The position numbers and the translations under genes were made by a program. From Stenopsyche tienmushanensis (Eukaryota > Arthropoda > Insecta > Trichoptera > Stenopsychidae): a DNA stretch of 64,000 nucleotides. The stretch lies in NCBI GenBank assembly GCA_008973525.1, contig WACJ01000126.1, positions 248,001 through 312,000 on the forward strand, written 5' to 3'. The notes beneath the pieces were generated by a model. It was not told the origin of the DNA and did not search any database. It saw only the letters and a list, made by a program, of their open reading frames with translations. Position 1 is the stretch's first letter; each line of letters begins with the position of its first letter. Shown here in pieces: positions 23,401 to 35,183 of this stretch.

Positions 23401-25478
23401 TATTTTACTTATCAAAACATTGAAAAATAGCCGGGTGTTTGATTGCGTTTGAGCTCTTGAAAAATAATTTAAATATGACTCGCGTAAATCTAAATATATA
23501 GATACTATCTATATTGATATATATATTATCGCATATCGATATGAAATATAATAAATACGAGGTTTTAGAATGTCATATGGCGTACTAAATATGTAGCATC
23601 GTAATGGAAAGGTTAGGAAGCTTCCTATCCAATGGAATAAATGTATTTATAATGAAGGGAACTATGTAGAGAATTAAGATACTCCATTTGTATTTTATAC
23701 ATCACTAATAAATTTGAACAGCAATATTCCGAGTTATATTTGAATCGCCATCGTACTTAAAATTAATGCTCAAAATGTATGCTTAAAAAGTGCTTGATGG
23801 TGATATTGTGTACTCAAACTTATGCCACATTTTCGGTTAAATACTAAGAAAAAAATAGAATGAATTTAATTGTTCCCTAGTAGTTTTAAGAACAACTAAT
23901 AATACATAGGGACGCTCGAAATTTATTAGGTTATAGCGACTATTTTGCTAAAGCAACGTCTGTCAAATTCGCTGTGAATTATTCAGTAGCTTATGGTAAA
24001 TCACCATGGCGGGTTATAGCGTTGAACAATGTGTGCAAATCATCAAATACTATTTTCAAGATCAGTGTTCCATTTGAGAAACATTCCACGCATTGCGTGA
24101 TCTTTAGCGACGAGACCCGACGCAACGAACAAGCAAATTTGTCAGATTTGGGACGATATCAATTCACGCGAGATACACCAGCACGGAATGCATCCCGAGA
24201 AAGCCACTGTTTGGTGCAGATTTGGTCTGGCGGAATCATCGGTCCGTAATTCTTTCAAAACAAAACTGGCATTGCCATAACCAATGATCAATGATAAGCA
24301 ACTTCTTGTGGGCTAGACTAGATGATATGAATACTGACAACGTGTGGTTCCAACAAAACGATGCTATGTGTCACACAGTGCATATCATGAGCGATCTGAG
24401 GGCATCTGAGTCGCAGTGGCGACGTGAACTGGCCACCTAGATTATGCGATTTAATTAAAAATATTTCTAGCATATATATAGTTTGTAGGGAGCCTGGGAG
24501 TGTACTTATTTAGAAAATTAACACAAATTAATTTTATAATGCGACTTTCCACTTCATTTTTATCTGAATCATTTCTATATATATCATAATAACCTCTACA
24601 TAAACAACAGTGGAAAGAAGGATTTTACAATGGCAGGGTCTTTTGGTGGTGAGGTTTGACTTCATAAGCGACTATTCAAAATCGAAACTATAGTAGTCCA
24701 GTAACAAAGCTACAAAATAGCATTTATGTTGATATATGAACAAGTGACAGTTATATATAAGTAGTGAGTGTTGTGGTTGAATCAAATCAGAAGGCAACAA
24801 AACCGAATAAAACCCGATGCACTCGCGCTTAGGGTGATACGTGACGAAGAATTTATACAGCGGTCGGACTAGTAATTCAATCAAATTAGGGTTCAAATGT
24901 ATGTAAAATGTTCTATGTAAAATGCGTGGCAATGTTCCCATAAAAGGTATTTCCTACTGGTATACGTTCCGCCAAATACGGATTTATGACACCCGAGCCT
25001 ATATTGTATTACTATGGCAAGACAATCACATTAGTATAAATAGTCAAAAGATCATTGCAATATCGTTCTTTTTTACAGTTTATATGATTTTGGATTTTTA
25101 AACTTTGGCTTAAAAAGGTTACATTATAATTGCTTGTGCAATGCAAACGGGTTTATTAAATATGGTCAAAATTAGCAATCGTGGACGCTTAAACCGATCT
25201 ACATCGAACAATCGCGAAAGTATAATAGAGATTGATTCAGTTCGACGGCGGGAGACATATTCGTCGGAATATTTACCGACGGGTGTGAGGACGAGCGCTC
25301 CGACGAGGAGGCCGACGCGCAGGAGCAGAGGGGCGGGCCAAGAGAAGCGCGCACGCCACCGTCCGCCTCCGCCGCCGCCGCAGCCGCCTCCTCCGGACTC
25401 GTACGTCACCGTCGTCGGTTGGTAAACAGGACCGCCCAGCGCCATCGAAGACTGAGATCGAGACTGACGGCCGACCAT
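21540..25478 (-). CDS. Small two-pass membrane protein, unrecognised family
   Basis: Four exons join in frame: 25277-25478, 22174-22266, 21786-21990 and 21540-21627, giving 195 aa. The start at 25478 follows an in-frame TAG. The N-terminus is Ser-rich, then Gly-rich (residues 29-39). Hydrophobic segment 1 is about residues 49-68 (LLLRVGLLVGALVLTPV). Segment 2 is about 82-100 (NLVIGILLLLIGISLFG), followed by a basic stop-transfer LRRRGG. A Gly/Ala/Pro-rich and then acidic tail ends LKNVDEA. All junction phases agree (1, 1, 2), with normal GT-AG sites. The 2.9-kb first intron contains hAT, Helitron and mariner debris. The gene is head to head with LAMTOR2. I do not recognise the family and assign no function. 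Confidence 0.65.
22424..22800 (+). mobile_element. hAT-like transposon relic
   Basis: The left edge has CAGTGTTCTCCAACCGGTGG, a typical hAT/ZBED-type terminus. Downstream plus-strand frames read GQLIELSSDATLICRHK and LTLPQFWISLE, resembling the C-terminal part of SCAND3/ZBED-like hAT transposases. The right terminus was not found. Confidence 0.45.
22809..23100 (+). mobile_element. Helitron 5'-end fragments in tandem
   Basis: Three starts of one family occur in a row (TC dinucleotides at about 22809, 22933 and 23074), each followed by TATAAAAATCA-like sequence; the first two continue with GCGCTGCCATACCG-like text. The same family is intact at 39910-40162 and 27084-27280. No CTAG 3' end is seen here. 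Confidence 0.45.
23369..23397. repeat. AT dinucleotide microsatellite
   Basis: Uninterrupted AT repeat of about 29 bp in the first intron of the membrane-protein gene. Confidence 0.9.
23537..23700. repeat. Dispersed repeat, copy 1
   Basis: Shares AAGCTTCCTATCC-ATGGAATAAATG and GGAACTATGT with 59335-59400, and TCGATATGAAATATAATA with the DNA near 59768. The element class is unknown. Confidence 0.5.
24060..24450 (+). mobile_element. Mariner/Tc1-superfamily transposase relic
   Basis: Plus-strand frames, broken by stops and shifts, read KATVWC-like text, WSGGIIGP, then WFQQNDAMCHTVH and NWPPRLCDL. These match the catalytic core of arthropod mariner-like transposases (WSGGVIGPYFF...FQQDGATCHT...WPPRSCDL). 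The second catalytic Asp region is degraded. It lies in an intron of the membrane-protein gene, on the opposite strand. Confidence 0.75.
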
Positions 25479-25894
25479 GCCCGACTAGTCCTTAACGCTG
25501 CGCAAAGCGTCCATTGCCAAATATCTGCGATTCATATTTTATTTAATTTATTCTGCATGCATCGACATAATTAAATTCTCAAAATCATCCTATTGTAATT
25601 ATTTTTTTAGTTTACAACTCCATAAAAGTTTTGAGCCATCTAGCATTCATATCGAAAAATCAAATAGTTTTGGCTTAGATTATTTTTTAAAAATAAATTT
25701 AAATAAATTCACAAAAAAAATGCGAAATAATTATTTAGATTAAATGTCTTCATTTTTATACTAATAGACGTTTTTTCAGATCAATATTGAATCTCAAATT
25801 TTCTTTCGTTCAAAAAAAAAGTCGACTGCTGTCCGCTATCGGCGATCGGTGCTAGACGTCAACTTGACGGATTGAGGGAGCATTTTGTGCGAGG
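25479..25894. promoter_or_regulatory. Likely bidirectional promoter between the membrane-protein gene and LAMTOR2
   Basis: Only 416 bp separate the two divergent start codons. The region must hold both 5' UTRs and core promoters. I see no clear TATA box near either start; this is inferred from arrangement alone. Confidence 0.5.
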
Positions 25895-26382
25895 ATGTTG
25901 AAACCTAAAGCGCTGACTCAAGTCTTGAGCCAAGCCAACACGGGCGGAATCGAAAACACGCTGTAAGATGTGACGAACGAACATCGGCTTGGCGGCGAAT
26001 GAATTTCGACCGATCGCTCTCGGGACTCATTCTTCGATGACCGAAATGGCAATTTTCCGTTTTCAATTTCAGGCTTTTAAATCATGAAGGCGCACTCTTG
26101 GCATACTCCGGATACAACGACAAAGACGCCCGGGTGACGGCGGCTATCGCGAGCAACGTGTGGACGGCGTACGAGAAGAACGGACGAAACGCTTTCAAGG
26201 AAGACAGACTGCAGCTGGTCTTCATGGAGTGCTGCGACGGGAAGCTGGTCATCACTCAAGTGGCGAATCTTCTCTTGTGCCTGTATGCCAAGGAAAATGT
26301 GGGATTTGGACTTTTGAAGGAAAAGGCAAATGCGTTGGCGCAATATCTGGAGGTTCCTCTTAAACAAGTGGCCAACTCTTAG
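25895..26382 (+). CDS. LAMTOR2: Ragulator complex protein LAMTOR2 (p14, roadblock domain)
   Basis: LAMTOR2 pairs with LAMTOR3 inside Ragulator, which anchors Rag GTPases and MAPK scaffolding on late endosomes and lysosomes for mTORC1 activation. Two exons, 25895-25962 and 26073-26382, join in phase 2 across a 110-bp GT-AG intron and give 125 aa, the usual family length. The protein starts [18 protein letters not shown], continues [24 protein letters not shown] and [16 protein letters not shown], and ends LKQVANS. All are hallmark roadblock/LC7 blocks of LAMTOR2. No lesions. An AATAAA lies 126 nt after the stop. It is divergent from the two-pass membrane gene and convergent with the fucosyltransferase. 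Confidence 0.97.
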
Positions 26383-26507
26383 AACTAACCGCATTGCAAT
26401 GAATATAAACAAATATTGTGATCGAAAGTATGTTATAATTCGCAATAGCTTTATTTATTTTGTATAAGTATGTATAAGTATAAAATCATATTTTAAATTT
26501 ACTATTA

Positions 26508-26513
26508 AATAAA
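26508..26513 (+). terminator. Polyadenylation signal AATAAA for LAMTOR2
   Basis: AATAAA about 126 nt downstream of the LAMTOR2 stop in AT-rich DNA. Confidence 0.6.
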
Positions 26514-27083
26514 ATTATATCAATCCAAGTATCGCTCTTTTTTTCGCGACGATAACACGTTTTGAAGAATGATCGTTTTGCAATTCTTTTATAGTAGCTT
26601 CATATTATCATCGTTGAATATGAACGAAGAAAACGTTCAAAGTCTTGCTCGAGATAGCAATGTTATTTTCATCGGACAAGTGTGATGTTGAATTGCAAAA
26701 TGATATCACGTTATCACAATTCAACTCTTCTCATATATGGAGGATGATGAATCCAGAGAAATATTCAAATTTGAAAGACGTCTATCTCCGAATTTCATCA
26801 TGCATTGGTAGTATGTACATATTTATGCGAATCTTCATTTTCTCGTACGAATTACATAAAATCCAAACAACGGACTTATCTGATAGATAACCATTTCGAT
26901 GACTGCATGCACTTTGCAATAAGTGGTTATCGACCAGATTATCTGCAGATTGCCATCAATACACAATGTCAAATATCTTATTAAATTTAACATTTGAATT
27001 GTGTTTGAATCAACAAAAAGCTGCATAATTTCATTGTTATTTTTTTTTTCCTTCAAAAATGAAATATATATTGTATATGTATA

Positions 27084-27280
27084 TCTTCTAATATATAAAA
27101 ATAAATTTTTGTTTGTCCGTATTTGATGCGCTGCCATACTGTTCATCCGATTCCAATAAAACTTTGTCAACTTATTGTTTACACTTGCGGGAATAACATA
27201 GGCATAGTAAAAATATTATTTGTGTGCGCAGTTTTGTTATGCGAGACGTGGCATTGCAATGCATGTCGGGTAATCACTAG
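27084..27280 (+). mobile_element. Non-autonomous Helitron, 197 bp
   Basis: Begins TC after an A and ends CTAG before a T, the Helitron insertion pattern. Internal text (GTTTGTCCGTATTTGATGCG) matches the copy at 39910-40162. It lies between the convergent LAMTOR2 and fucosyltransferase genes. Confidence 0.6.
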
Positions 27281-27527
27281 TATATAATAAAAATAATATG
27301 TTAAAAATATACGAAAATGCTTCATTTCAATTATTTCATAAGATTTGATGTATATATGTATTCATCAAATCAACGATATTCCCCCTTTACATGAAGCTCT
27401 TTTAGTAGTTGACGATAACGTAGATAAAACCAACGTACTAACCAAAACAACAAAACCATCATTAAAATAATCCTAATACAAATAATAAAATATTCACCCG
27501 TTAGAAACTTCTTATGCCATTAGAAAA

Positions 27528-27533
27528 TTTTAT
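27528..27533 (-). terminator. Polyadenylation signal AATAAA for the fucosyltransferase
   Basis: AATAAA on minus, about 130 nt past the stop codon at 27665. Confidence 0.5.
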
Positions 27534-27664
27534 TTTGAACAATCCGGATAATTATGGTTCTACTGCCTCATATGATGCAGTTGTAGCAATGATTTTTTTT
27601 TTTTAATATAAATAAGTTAAAATGATAAAAGATTAAATAAAACATGTTTATATTTCTCATTGTG

Positions 27665-30218
27665 CTATGTACAATTATCGTCTGGATTCAAATAAAATGA
27701 AAGATTAGCATAGGTCTTTGGTGTTTCATCATTGTAATTGAGCGCTTCGCAAACTCTGCAATAATGAATAGATTTAGATCCAAAGTACCCGTGCTCGTTC
27801 TCGACGGAGAAATGACGCCTCCACTGGTGTAATCTATAAAACTGTTCATCAAACGTCGCATTCAGCAGCTGCAGATGTCTCGCTAGATCCGAGGGTCTCG
27901 CATAATCATTAATGTGTAAATATGAATCCGGTGGCAGTAATATCTTGCAAATCTTTGGATCCGGTCCCATTATAACGGGCACTGCTCCCTTTGAGTATGC
28001 GTTCCAGAACAACTTCTCCGTTGCATATTGATCGCAATTTGAATTTTCAAATGCCAAAAAAAATAAATATCGATTCAGTTTTGAACAATCGTTCCCAAAA
28101 TGACCAGAACACCTGAAAATAATAAATATCATAATTCAAGAGAAATATTTGATCACACAACGAAATCATATGATGCCGTAAAACAACCAAAACTTATAGA
28201 GTGGAAAGGTTGAATACTTGCTCTTTTTTCAATTCGTTTCCACATCCTCCGTATAAATCGACTGTCATGAATTTTCCTAGCTCTCTCACGTAATCCATTC
28301 TTTCATTGTGACTGTGACAGTTCGATATCATCGCTGCGACCAATACGTCTCTGCGTTTGTCGTCCGCGTAAGGAACCAACTGCGCAATAGCTTCGGGAGA
28401 ATTGCTATTGATCCCTTTTTTTTTCGTCAACGGCACTGTTCTTCCGTACGGAACGGGCACATCGGATTGCATTCTAAAAGATTTCCACATCGGTAAAAAC
28501 TTAGTGATGCAATCAATCAACGAATCAATCCGCATTGCATAAATAGAGCATATCTGTTATAATATTTTACTCCTTTGTTTAAGGCCAATCCTACATTAAG
28601 AATACTATAAAACTAATGTATACGTTTATTAAATTTAAATATTAAATAACTCACTTATAGCTCATCGACCAATTAAATATTTCCGAATAATCGCTCCATT
28701 TCTTATTTCCATTGAGAAATGTATGCCAAGGGCTTTCGTCCGTCAAAAAAATCCATCGTTGAGTGCGCGGCCGTTCTTTGACGTTTGGTAAATCGGTTGT
28801 GTTTTTGAGTCTATGCAAAAGAATCACAACAGCGTCCGCCGACTCGATGTCGCTCGATTCATAACTCAAAATGCAATTGTTCACCGAGCAGCCTTCAAAA
28901 GGATCGTGTCTAAAATAAACGTCCGTTTTAACATTCGCATGTTACATTTGAAAGCGTTAAAAAAAGTAATCCACCTCTCCGTACTGAAGAATTTTACATG
29001 TCTTCTTTCTAAAAATGTTCCATCTTTCCAAATTAAGATTTTGAAATTCTTTGAATCTCTCCGTGGATATGAATAATTGCGAAAGAGGTAATTACCTAAA
29101 TTACCAAGAATGATTTTCTGAAATTAATTTTTATCAATCGAGTTGAATTATATGCCCTATTTGAAACAAAAATTCTCAAATGGAAATATTTGATAAGACT
29201 TCATGCTGACTAAATAAATTTGTTAAAAGACTTAATATCCATCATTATTAATTTTCAAGCGAGCATATTTCTGTATAATCTCATTTCTTAAAATAGTTCA
29301 GACGCAAGATATGAAGTTGTTTTTTTAATATATTCTGTTAATCCAAATATGCTTTACAAAAAATTAGAACTTTATATTTTTCTCCGAGCATTTATTAACT
29401 GTTTAAACAATACAGCAATAAAATTTTATCTGCCAATGGCCTTAATATTTTTCTGTTTGTATTTACAATGGTTAGTGCGCGTTATTTTGAACAATAGTTT
29501 GCTGAATGTTATTTTAAGATGTTTTGTAGCATTGCAATTCGAATCCATACTAATGCTAGTCACCGATGAATGCCATTTGTTTGTATTGCTGATCTTCATG
29601 GAGTAGTTTGCCCTTGGAGGGACATTCGACAAATACTAAGATGTGGATGTTCGTTCATTTGAAAAGTAGCGATCAACGAAGCATTCAAATTCGTTATGAC
29701 ATTTTACGCGTCATTTTCCTATTGAGTGCTTTGACACTTCGAGTTATTTTTAAATTTGAAGTGCGATAAGAACATAACAGCATTAATTATCGTCGAATAA
29801 ATTAAAAATAAAATTATCATGCGGGCGTAATTGAGATTGAATAATATGCCTTTCGACTTCATTCAGACGACTGAAGTTGATCCGCGCGATGCTACTGCAA
29901 CGGCGATCGATGATTTCACCTCTCATATCTTATCTGATCATCGCAGTGATTTATTTATTGATTGTAAATTAAATGAATTATAAAAACTATCAATCATAAA
30001 TAAATCACCTCTCTCTGTTGAAAGAAATTTTCGACTATTTCGTCGTGTTCGTCTAGTTTCTCGATTCCGTGCGATTTCTGCGGTCTGTGTTTTATTGACG
30101 AGAACGCAAAAAAGAGAGCCGAAAACGCCAAGAACAGAACGAGAGCGACGCGCGAAAATCTCTTTTTGAACTGTCGCTCGTTTTTAAAAATTACACTTCG
30201 GGGCAAATCGATTCGCAT
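27665..30218 (-). CDS. Alpha-1,3-fucosyltransferase (GT10), type II Golgi membrane protein
   Basis: Transfers fucose from GDP-fucose in alpha-1,3 linkage to glycans in the Golgi. Recognised exons are 30009-30218 (N-terminal 70 aa), 28655-28909, 28222-28473 and 27665-28112. The first encodes a short basic cytosolic tail and one membrane anchor (VALVLFLAFSALFFAF). The rest carry GT10 marks: HDPFEGCSVNNC, FNWSMSYK with VPYGRT, VDLYGGCGN, FLAFENSNCDQYATEKLFW and GAVPVIMG, ending near NPDDNCT. The 28222/28112 junction needs a GC donor (GA|GCAAGT) to stay in frame. The first exon ends in phase 0 but the next needs two preceding bases, so at least one exon between 28910 and 30008 is unplaced. Insect genomes hold several paralogues; I cannot say which this is. 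Confidence 0.88.
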
Positions 30219-30531
30219 ATTTCGCTCTTTTCACGATCTGAGACCGTCCGAACACACCGAACGCGTAAACGGGGAGTGCGCTCGACGGGCCGAGCTTATC
30301 GACGGGTAGGGCTTATCGCAGGACCGATTTTATCGTTCGCGAATTCGAAACGCGCAACGGTGGGGAAGATCGGATTCGTTCCGGGAGAACGAACGTTTTC
30401 GCACGACGACGAGATTAAAAACGAAAAGACAATGGTCGTTTCGTGAGCTGCTCGGGGCGGCGATTCGACGGGCGGAGGCGAAGAGCGCCGTCGGCGTCCG
30501 TCGGTGACCGTCGGCAGCGCGGCGAGGCGGC
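30219..30531. promoter_or_regulatory. Bidirectional promoter between the fucosyltransferase and KCTD genes
   Basis: 313 bp between divergent start codons, rich in GC and CpG (many CGA/CGC words) compared with the AT-rich surroundings. No TATA box is obvious near either start. Shared promoter use is inferred from arrangement and composition. Confidence 0.6.
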
Positions 30532-31241
30532 ATGGCGAGCGGCGGCGGAGGCGGCGAGGGCGGCGGCGGCGGCAGCGAGCAGTGGGTGCGGCTCAACGTG
30601 GGCGGCACGCGCTTCCTTACCACGAAGACGACTCTCGCGAGAGACCAGAACTCGTTCCTCTGCCGGCTCGTGAGCGACGACAGCGACCTGATCTCCGACA
30701 GGGTATGCGTCCGCGCCCCGCCCGCCTCCCCGCCCCGCTCCCCCCTCTGTCGCGCGCCTCTCACGGACCTCCGTCTGTCTCCTTCCAGGACGAGACGGGA
30801 GCCTACCTGATAGACCGGGATCCGACCTACTTCTCGCCCGTGCTCAACTACCTGAGGCACGGCAAGCTGGTGATCAACGGCGAGATCGCCGAGGAGGGCG
30901 TGCTCGAAGAGGCCGAGTTCTATAACGTGACGGAGCTCATTCGACTGGTGAAGGAGAGGATATGCGCGAGGGACGGCCGGCCGCTGAGAGACTCGAAGAA
31001 GCACGTGTACAGGGTGCTCCAGTGCCACGAGGACGAGCTCACGCAGATGGTGTCGACGATGTCGGACGGCTGGAAGTTCGAGCAGCTCGTCAACATAGGC
31101 TCGCAATACAACTACGGCACCGAGGAGCACGCCGAGTTCCTCTGCGTGGTCAGCCGCGAGTACGGAGAGTCGCTCAACAGCCAGGAGACGGAGCCGACGG
31201 ACAGGGCGAAGGTCCTCCAGCAGAAGGGGTCGAGGATGTGA
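30532..31241 (+). CDS. inc: BTB/T1-domain protein, insomniac / KCTD2-KCTD5-KCTD17 family
   Basis: Substrate adaptor for Cullin-3 ubiquitin ligases; the Drosophila member, insomniac, is needed for normal sleep. Two exons, 30532-30702 and 30789-31241, with an 86-bp GT-AG intron between codons, give 207 aa (fly insomniac is about 211). A Gly-rich head (residues 4-14) is followed by the BTB/T1 domain from [16 protein letters not shown] through [20 protein letters not shown] to [17 protein letters not shown] (about residues 16-110). The conserved C-terminal domain [20 protein letters not shown]...DGWKFEQLV follows, ending KGSRM. The second exon is very GC-rich, unlike nearby genes, so the antisense strand also stays open (30330-31130) without being a gene. 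The first ATG with an intact BTB frame was chosen. Confidence 0.96.
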
Positions 31242-32090
31242 GATGGCTCGCTTCGGAACGATCGCGACGAATCTCGACGGACGGCCGGAAGTAGCGCGCC
31301 GCAGGTCGGACGGCGGCCGTCGCCGGAGCGCGGAAGCGCCGGAGCGGGGCGCCGGACGGCGGCGCCCCTCGAGATGTCGGAGAGCCCTCTGCGACCGTTC
31401 GGACGCTCTCTCGCGCCGCTCTCGACGGCGTCGCGGGCGCGACCTCGTTCGACTGGTTCCGTGCCGATGCGATTTCCACGCAGACGCTCCTCCGTTCTGT
31501 TTTTTATCTACGTCGACGACGCGCTCGATGATACGCCATCCGTTCGTTCCGCTCGTACCGCCTGCGAACGCACCGAGTCGACATTGAAAAAGTGTTCCGT
31601 GATAAGTTCAATTCTAACCGTTATTTTATTATTTTCAACATAAGTCTCCGCAATGTTCGCCCGAATGTCGGGACGCCCGTCGTTTATTGGATTCCGATAG
31701 ATGATTTTTCACCTATTATTAGCGTCCGTCGAACTCATAGCTGGGTAGAAACGCGGAACGTTACGATCGTCGACTCTATCGAATGCTCTATATCAACTTG
31801 CATCTGTGTAATATTTGCATCGACTGTTGAAACATTTTCGGGGTACTCGCTTGACAGAGCCATCGTTGAATTTATTACATAGAGATATTGTTTATTTCTT
31901 ATAGAAATGCATCCTTTCGACGCTCAGGGGTGAGGTTCGTTTGAATTTAAAACATATTCGCCTCGACGCTCTATGCGATCGAGATTAATATAAATTATAT
32001 TAATGAGATTGTTTATGCGTTTACTTGTTAATTTTGTCAAAAATTGCAATTTTTCACTCAATAAATTTTATTTTGAAAACCCCACGTCTA
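31242..32090 (+). other. Probable 3' UTR of the KCTD gene
   Basis: GC-rich sequence continues to about 31.6 kb and grades into AT-rich DNA. AATAAA occurs at 32060-32065, with another near 32415. Several small frames here on both strands reflect GC content and have no recognised domain. Confidence 0.4.
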
Positions 32091-34564
32091 CATTTTCCAC
32101 ATACCCAATGATAGTTTAAATTTAAAAAAAAAAACCTAGAACACATGACGAAGTGATATCCGGCTGCGAGGAAACGAGCAAGTTGAAACATAATTTAGGA
32201 CATCATATGACGTAACAATTTTACTGGTTACTCAAACAATGTTTGAGATTTTGAGTTCTTTTGTTGAACTCATCAGATTCGTTGAAATCATATGTTGGCA
32301 TATAGATTCATCAAACTCGACCTTCGCATCAGTGGGATCGATAAAAAGGAATTCTGAAATGTCTTCGATCATTACAATCGTATGTTTAAATGTCTTTTCG
32401 GCTTTGAATCTTATGTGAGATTTTAAATAAAGATGTATAGAATTGCTTCTATTATAAATTTTATTTTATTGATCTTATATAGGTTGTATATATTAATGCG
32501 AAAAGTGACTTGTAAAGCGAAACACTGCACTGAGTTTCCGAGAATACAGAAGTGTAAATCTGATTTAAAAATATATCATAATAGAGCCATCGAAGATACA
32601 ATCTGAAGTCGGGAGCGCTGAAAATAAATTAGCAGAACCGAGTAGGCTGAAATACAAGGATTTTTATCTAATGCATACTTTGTACAGAGCGGTAAAGTAT
32701 GATTGTATCTTCCAATTGATGTCCATAAATAATTATATCTACTAGAGAAATCAATAAACATTTCCTGTGAATTATGAAACTAGTTTTTCAGCGGAAACTT
32801 GATGATTGGTTTGTTATTTGGAAATTTTTATTTTTCTTATCTCTGTACAAGTCTTACATTTTTGATAAATTTATCAGCACCTGATGTTATATGGCTGCCT
32901 GCATAAAAGAACTTTGGCGGAATCCAGACACAGAAGAATCCTATATTAGTGGAAGATTTCCCTGTAAGCGCACATCAATCATGCTCAAAATGTACGTGTA
33001 TGTGATGATGGAATGTATCCAGGAATAGTATGACAACTCAATCTCCACACGTAAAAAGAATAAATTAGCTTTCATGTGCGGTTAAACTTCATTATATCAT
33101 GAATATCTCACTAAATGGGCAATAGGACCTTTTTATAGTGAGATCTGATTTAGGGGTTGTTTTTGGTATCTGCTGTGCCGATAGCCATTGCGTTTTCAAT
33201 GACAAATTTTGTATCAAATATCTTGAGTCGAAGCTGTGAAATAACTACAAAAATATCATCATATCGGCAATTTTCAGAATGACAAATCTTGACGTGTTTT
33301 TTTTAAATCAGGCTGCTGGATAAATAAAAACTGATTTAAAATAATACAATATTTATTGTGAGATCAAATTCATCAACACAGAACATAGTAAAACATATTA
33401 ATAAATAACAATCAAATAGCAAAAAATGAATAGAAAAATTTATCGTATATAAATTTGAAATGCATTTATTATGTGTGAATAAACTTTAAAAGGGAACAAT
33501 ATATAAACGTTAATTCAAATAGCAGAGTGCAAAAGTTTAGCATTCAAATTCACATACGTATTAATATAATATATTTAACTATATGCACAAGTTTGTCTCT
33601 AAAAAAAGTTTGGGGGTATCCAGACAATAAAATTTGAGGTAAAGCTTAAAAATTTATCATCGTTATGAAAAAAGTGGTATGAAATAACCCTGCATACCCC
33701 CGAAGGAAGGGTTCTCGTGTGAGGTTGCAAACGTGGAGAGAATGTGCGGGATGGAAATATTTACATTTATCATCAGTACAAATGGCGTATAATCTTACGG
33801 TTATTAAGCATCAATTCCATGTAATTTATGAAACATTAAATATTATGTATGAAAATATCTTTTTTATAAATCTGATAATTTTAATGCACCTTGAAATGTA
33901 CGTAGAAAAAGTGTTTGATGATATAAAAAGCAATGGAAAATAAGCTTACGTCAATTTTTCACATACTCTAAATATTCATAATAATCACCTGTATTTTCCA
34001 TCGTATATTACAATGGCAATTGCCAATTTTCATCACATTTTTTGATTGGTCTTAAGGAACATTATTACATTTTAAGAAGATAAAAAAAATATCTTATTAA
34101 TTGCAGCAGAATCATCGTCAATCAGCTCTCAACGACTCGTTATCGACAATTGAAACATTTATTGATGATGAATTGTTGAGCGATGAAATATTGTGTGCCA
34201 TTTTCATTTAAAATACATTAAAGTACATTTCTTTTTAAAATATCCTTACAATTTCCTTTTTAAGTAAAAAATATTGAGTTGTTAAAGTCAATTGGTAGGA
34301 CGGTAGAATAGTAATTGTCATAAACGTAACGCATCTGATCAAAGTAGATTATTTTTGTTTTACGTTGAAAATATATAAATGCATAGCGTTAAATTAAAAT
34401 CTCAAATAATGTGACGAAACTATTATTATGAAATTGAGGAAGTACGAGCTAAATTTTATTTTAGAATCGTGAAGATGAGTCGAAAATTTCACGATGTAAT
34501 TTAGTACAATAGTTTCAAACGATATTAAAATAACAAAATGTAAAGATTCACACATACATGTTAA
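32091..34564. other. Gene-free AT-rich spacer
   Basis: No exon, transposase signature or repeat family member was recognised. The frames at 32576-32761 and 33719-33943 are short, AT-driven and domainless. Confidence 0.5.
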
Positions 34565-34855
34565 CGGTCAAAACCCTTATTTAGTTAGAATGCGATTTTA
34601 CTAGTTGAAACTAGTATATACTGGATGTTTTGGTTTTAAGAAGTCAAAAATGAATTCAAGTTAAAACTAGTCTTAACTTAACAAAATGATTCAGTTAAAA
34701 TTGTTTCAACTGAGGTCAATGCTGGAAAGTAGCAAGGCTTGGACGCGTTACAGTCAATGCAATAATTGGAACAGTGTCGATATCAGTTGAAATCGTTAAT
34801 TTAGCACAAAAAAAAGGGATTTGATATCGATGAATTACTTACGGATAAACTCTAT

Positions 34856-35152
34856 ATGATGGACGATGATTTAACTCTGAATGCTGATAAAAAACCAGAA
34901 AACGATAACAAAGTGGAAGAAATATCAGTTCCCCTTACGGCATATGAGGAACTGCATAAACAATTAGTCGTCGAAATAAAAAATTCCGAACAAACTTCGA
35001 TCGTTAATTATATTGCTAAAAAAAGAAAATCTACACAGAAAAATGATGAGATTGACACTGATTCTGTGACTACGTATACTATTTCTTTCGAAGTAGAGAG
35101 CGATTTTGAGCCATATCGAAAATCACAACGAAAACTTATTAAGCATCGATGA
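34856..35152 (+). CDS. Hypothetical 98-aa protein inside a DNA transposon
   Basis: An acidic then basic protein, MMDDDLTLNADKKPENDN to SQRKLIKHR, with a basic run AKKRKSTQK that could be a nuclear localisation signal. The frame extends upstream of the ATG (FDIDELLTDKLY), so the true start may differ or an intron may be involved. I do not recognise it; it may be a transposase remnant. It could also be non-coding. Confidence 0.3.
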   Translation: MMDDDLTLNADKKPENDNKVEEISVPLTAYEELHKQLVVEIKNSEQTSIVNYIAKKRKSTQKNDEIDTDSVTTYTISFEVESDFEPYRKSQRKLIKHR

Positions 35153-35183
35153 TAGTTTGTAATTAAAATAATTATTATTTCTC

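Noticed and set aside
25141..25425. 94-aa plus-strand frame
   Set aside because: Antisense of the Gly-rich first exon of the minus-strand membrane protein; its Pro run is complementary to the Gly codons.
29095..29135. Candidate small fucosyltransferase exon (minus, starting KIIL after TTTCAG)
   Set aside because: Acceptor and first residues are suggestive, but no donor gives the phase needed to join the exon at 28909.
30330..31130. 266-aa open frame on minus across the KCTD gene
   Set aside because: Antisense shadow of a GC-rich real exon; low-complexity Arg/Pro/Leu content, no domain.
31243..31643. GC-rich frames after the KCTD stop
   Set aside because: Arg/Ser-rich in every frame, no domain and no splice link; better read as 3' UTR.
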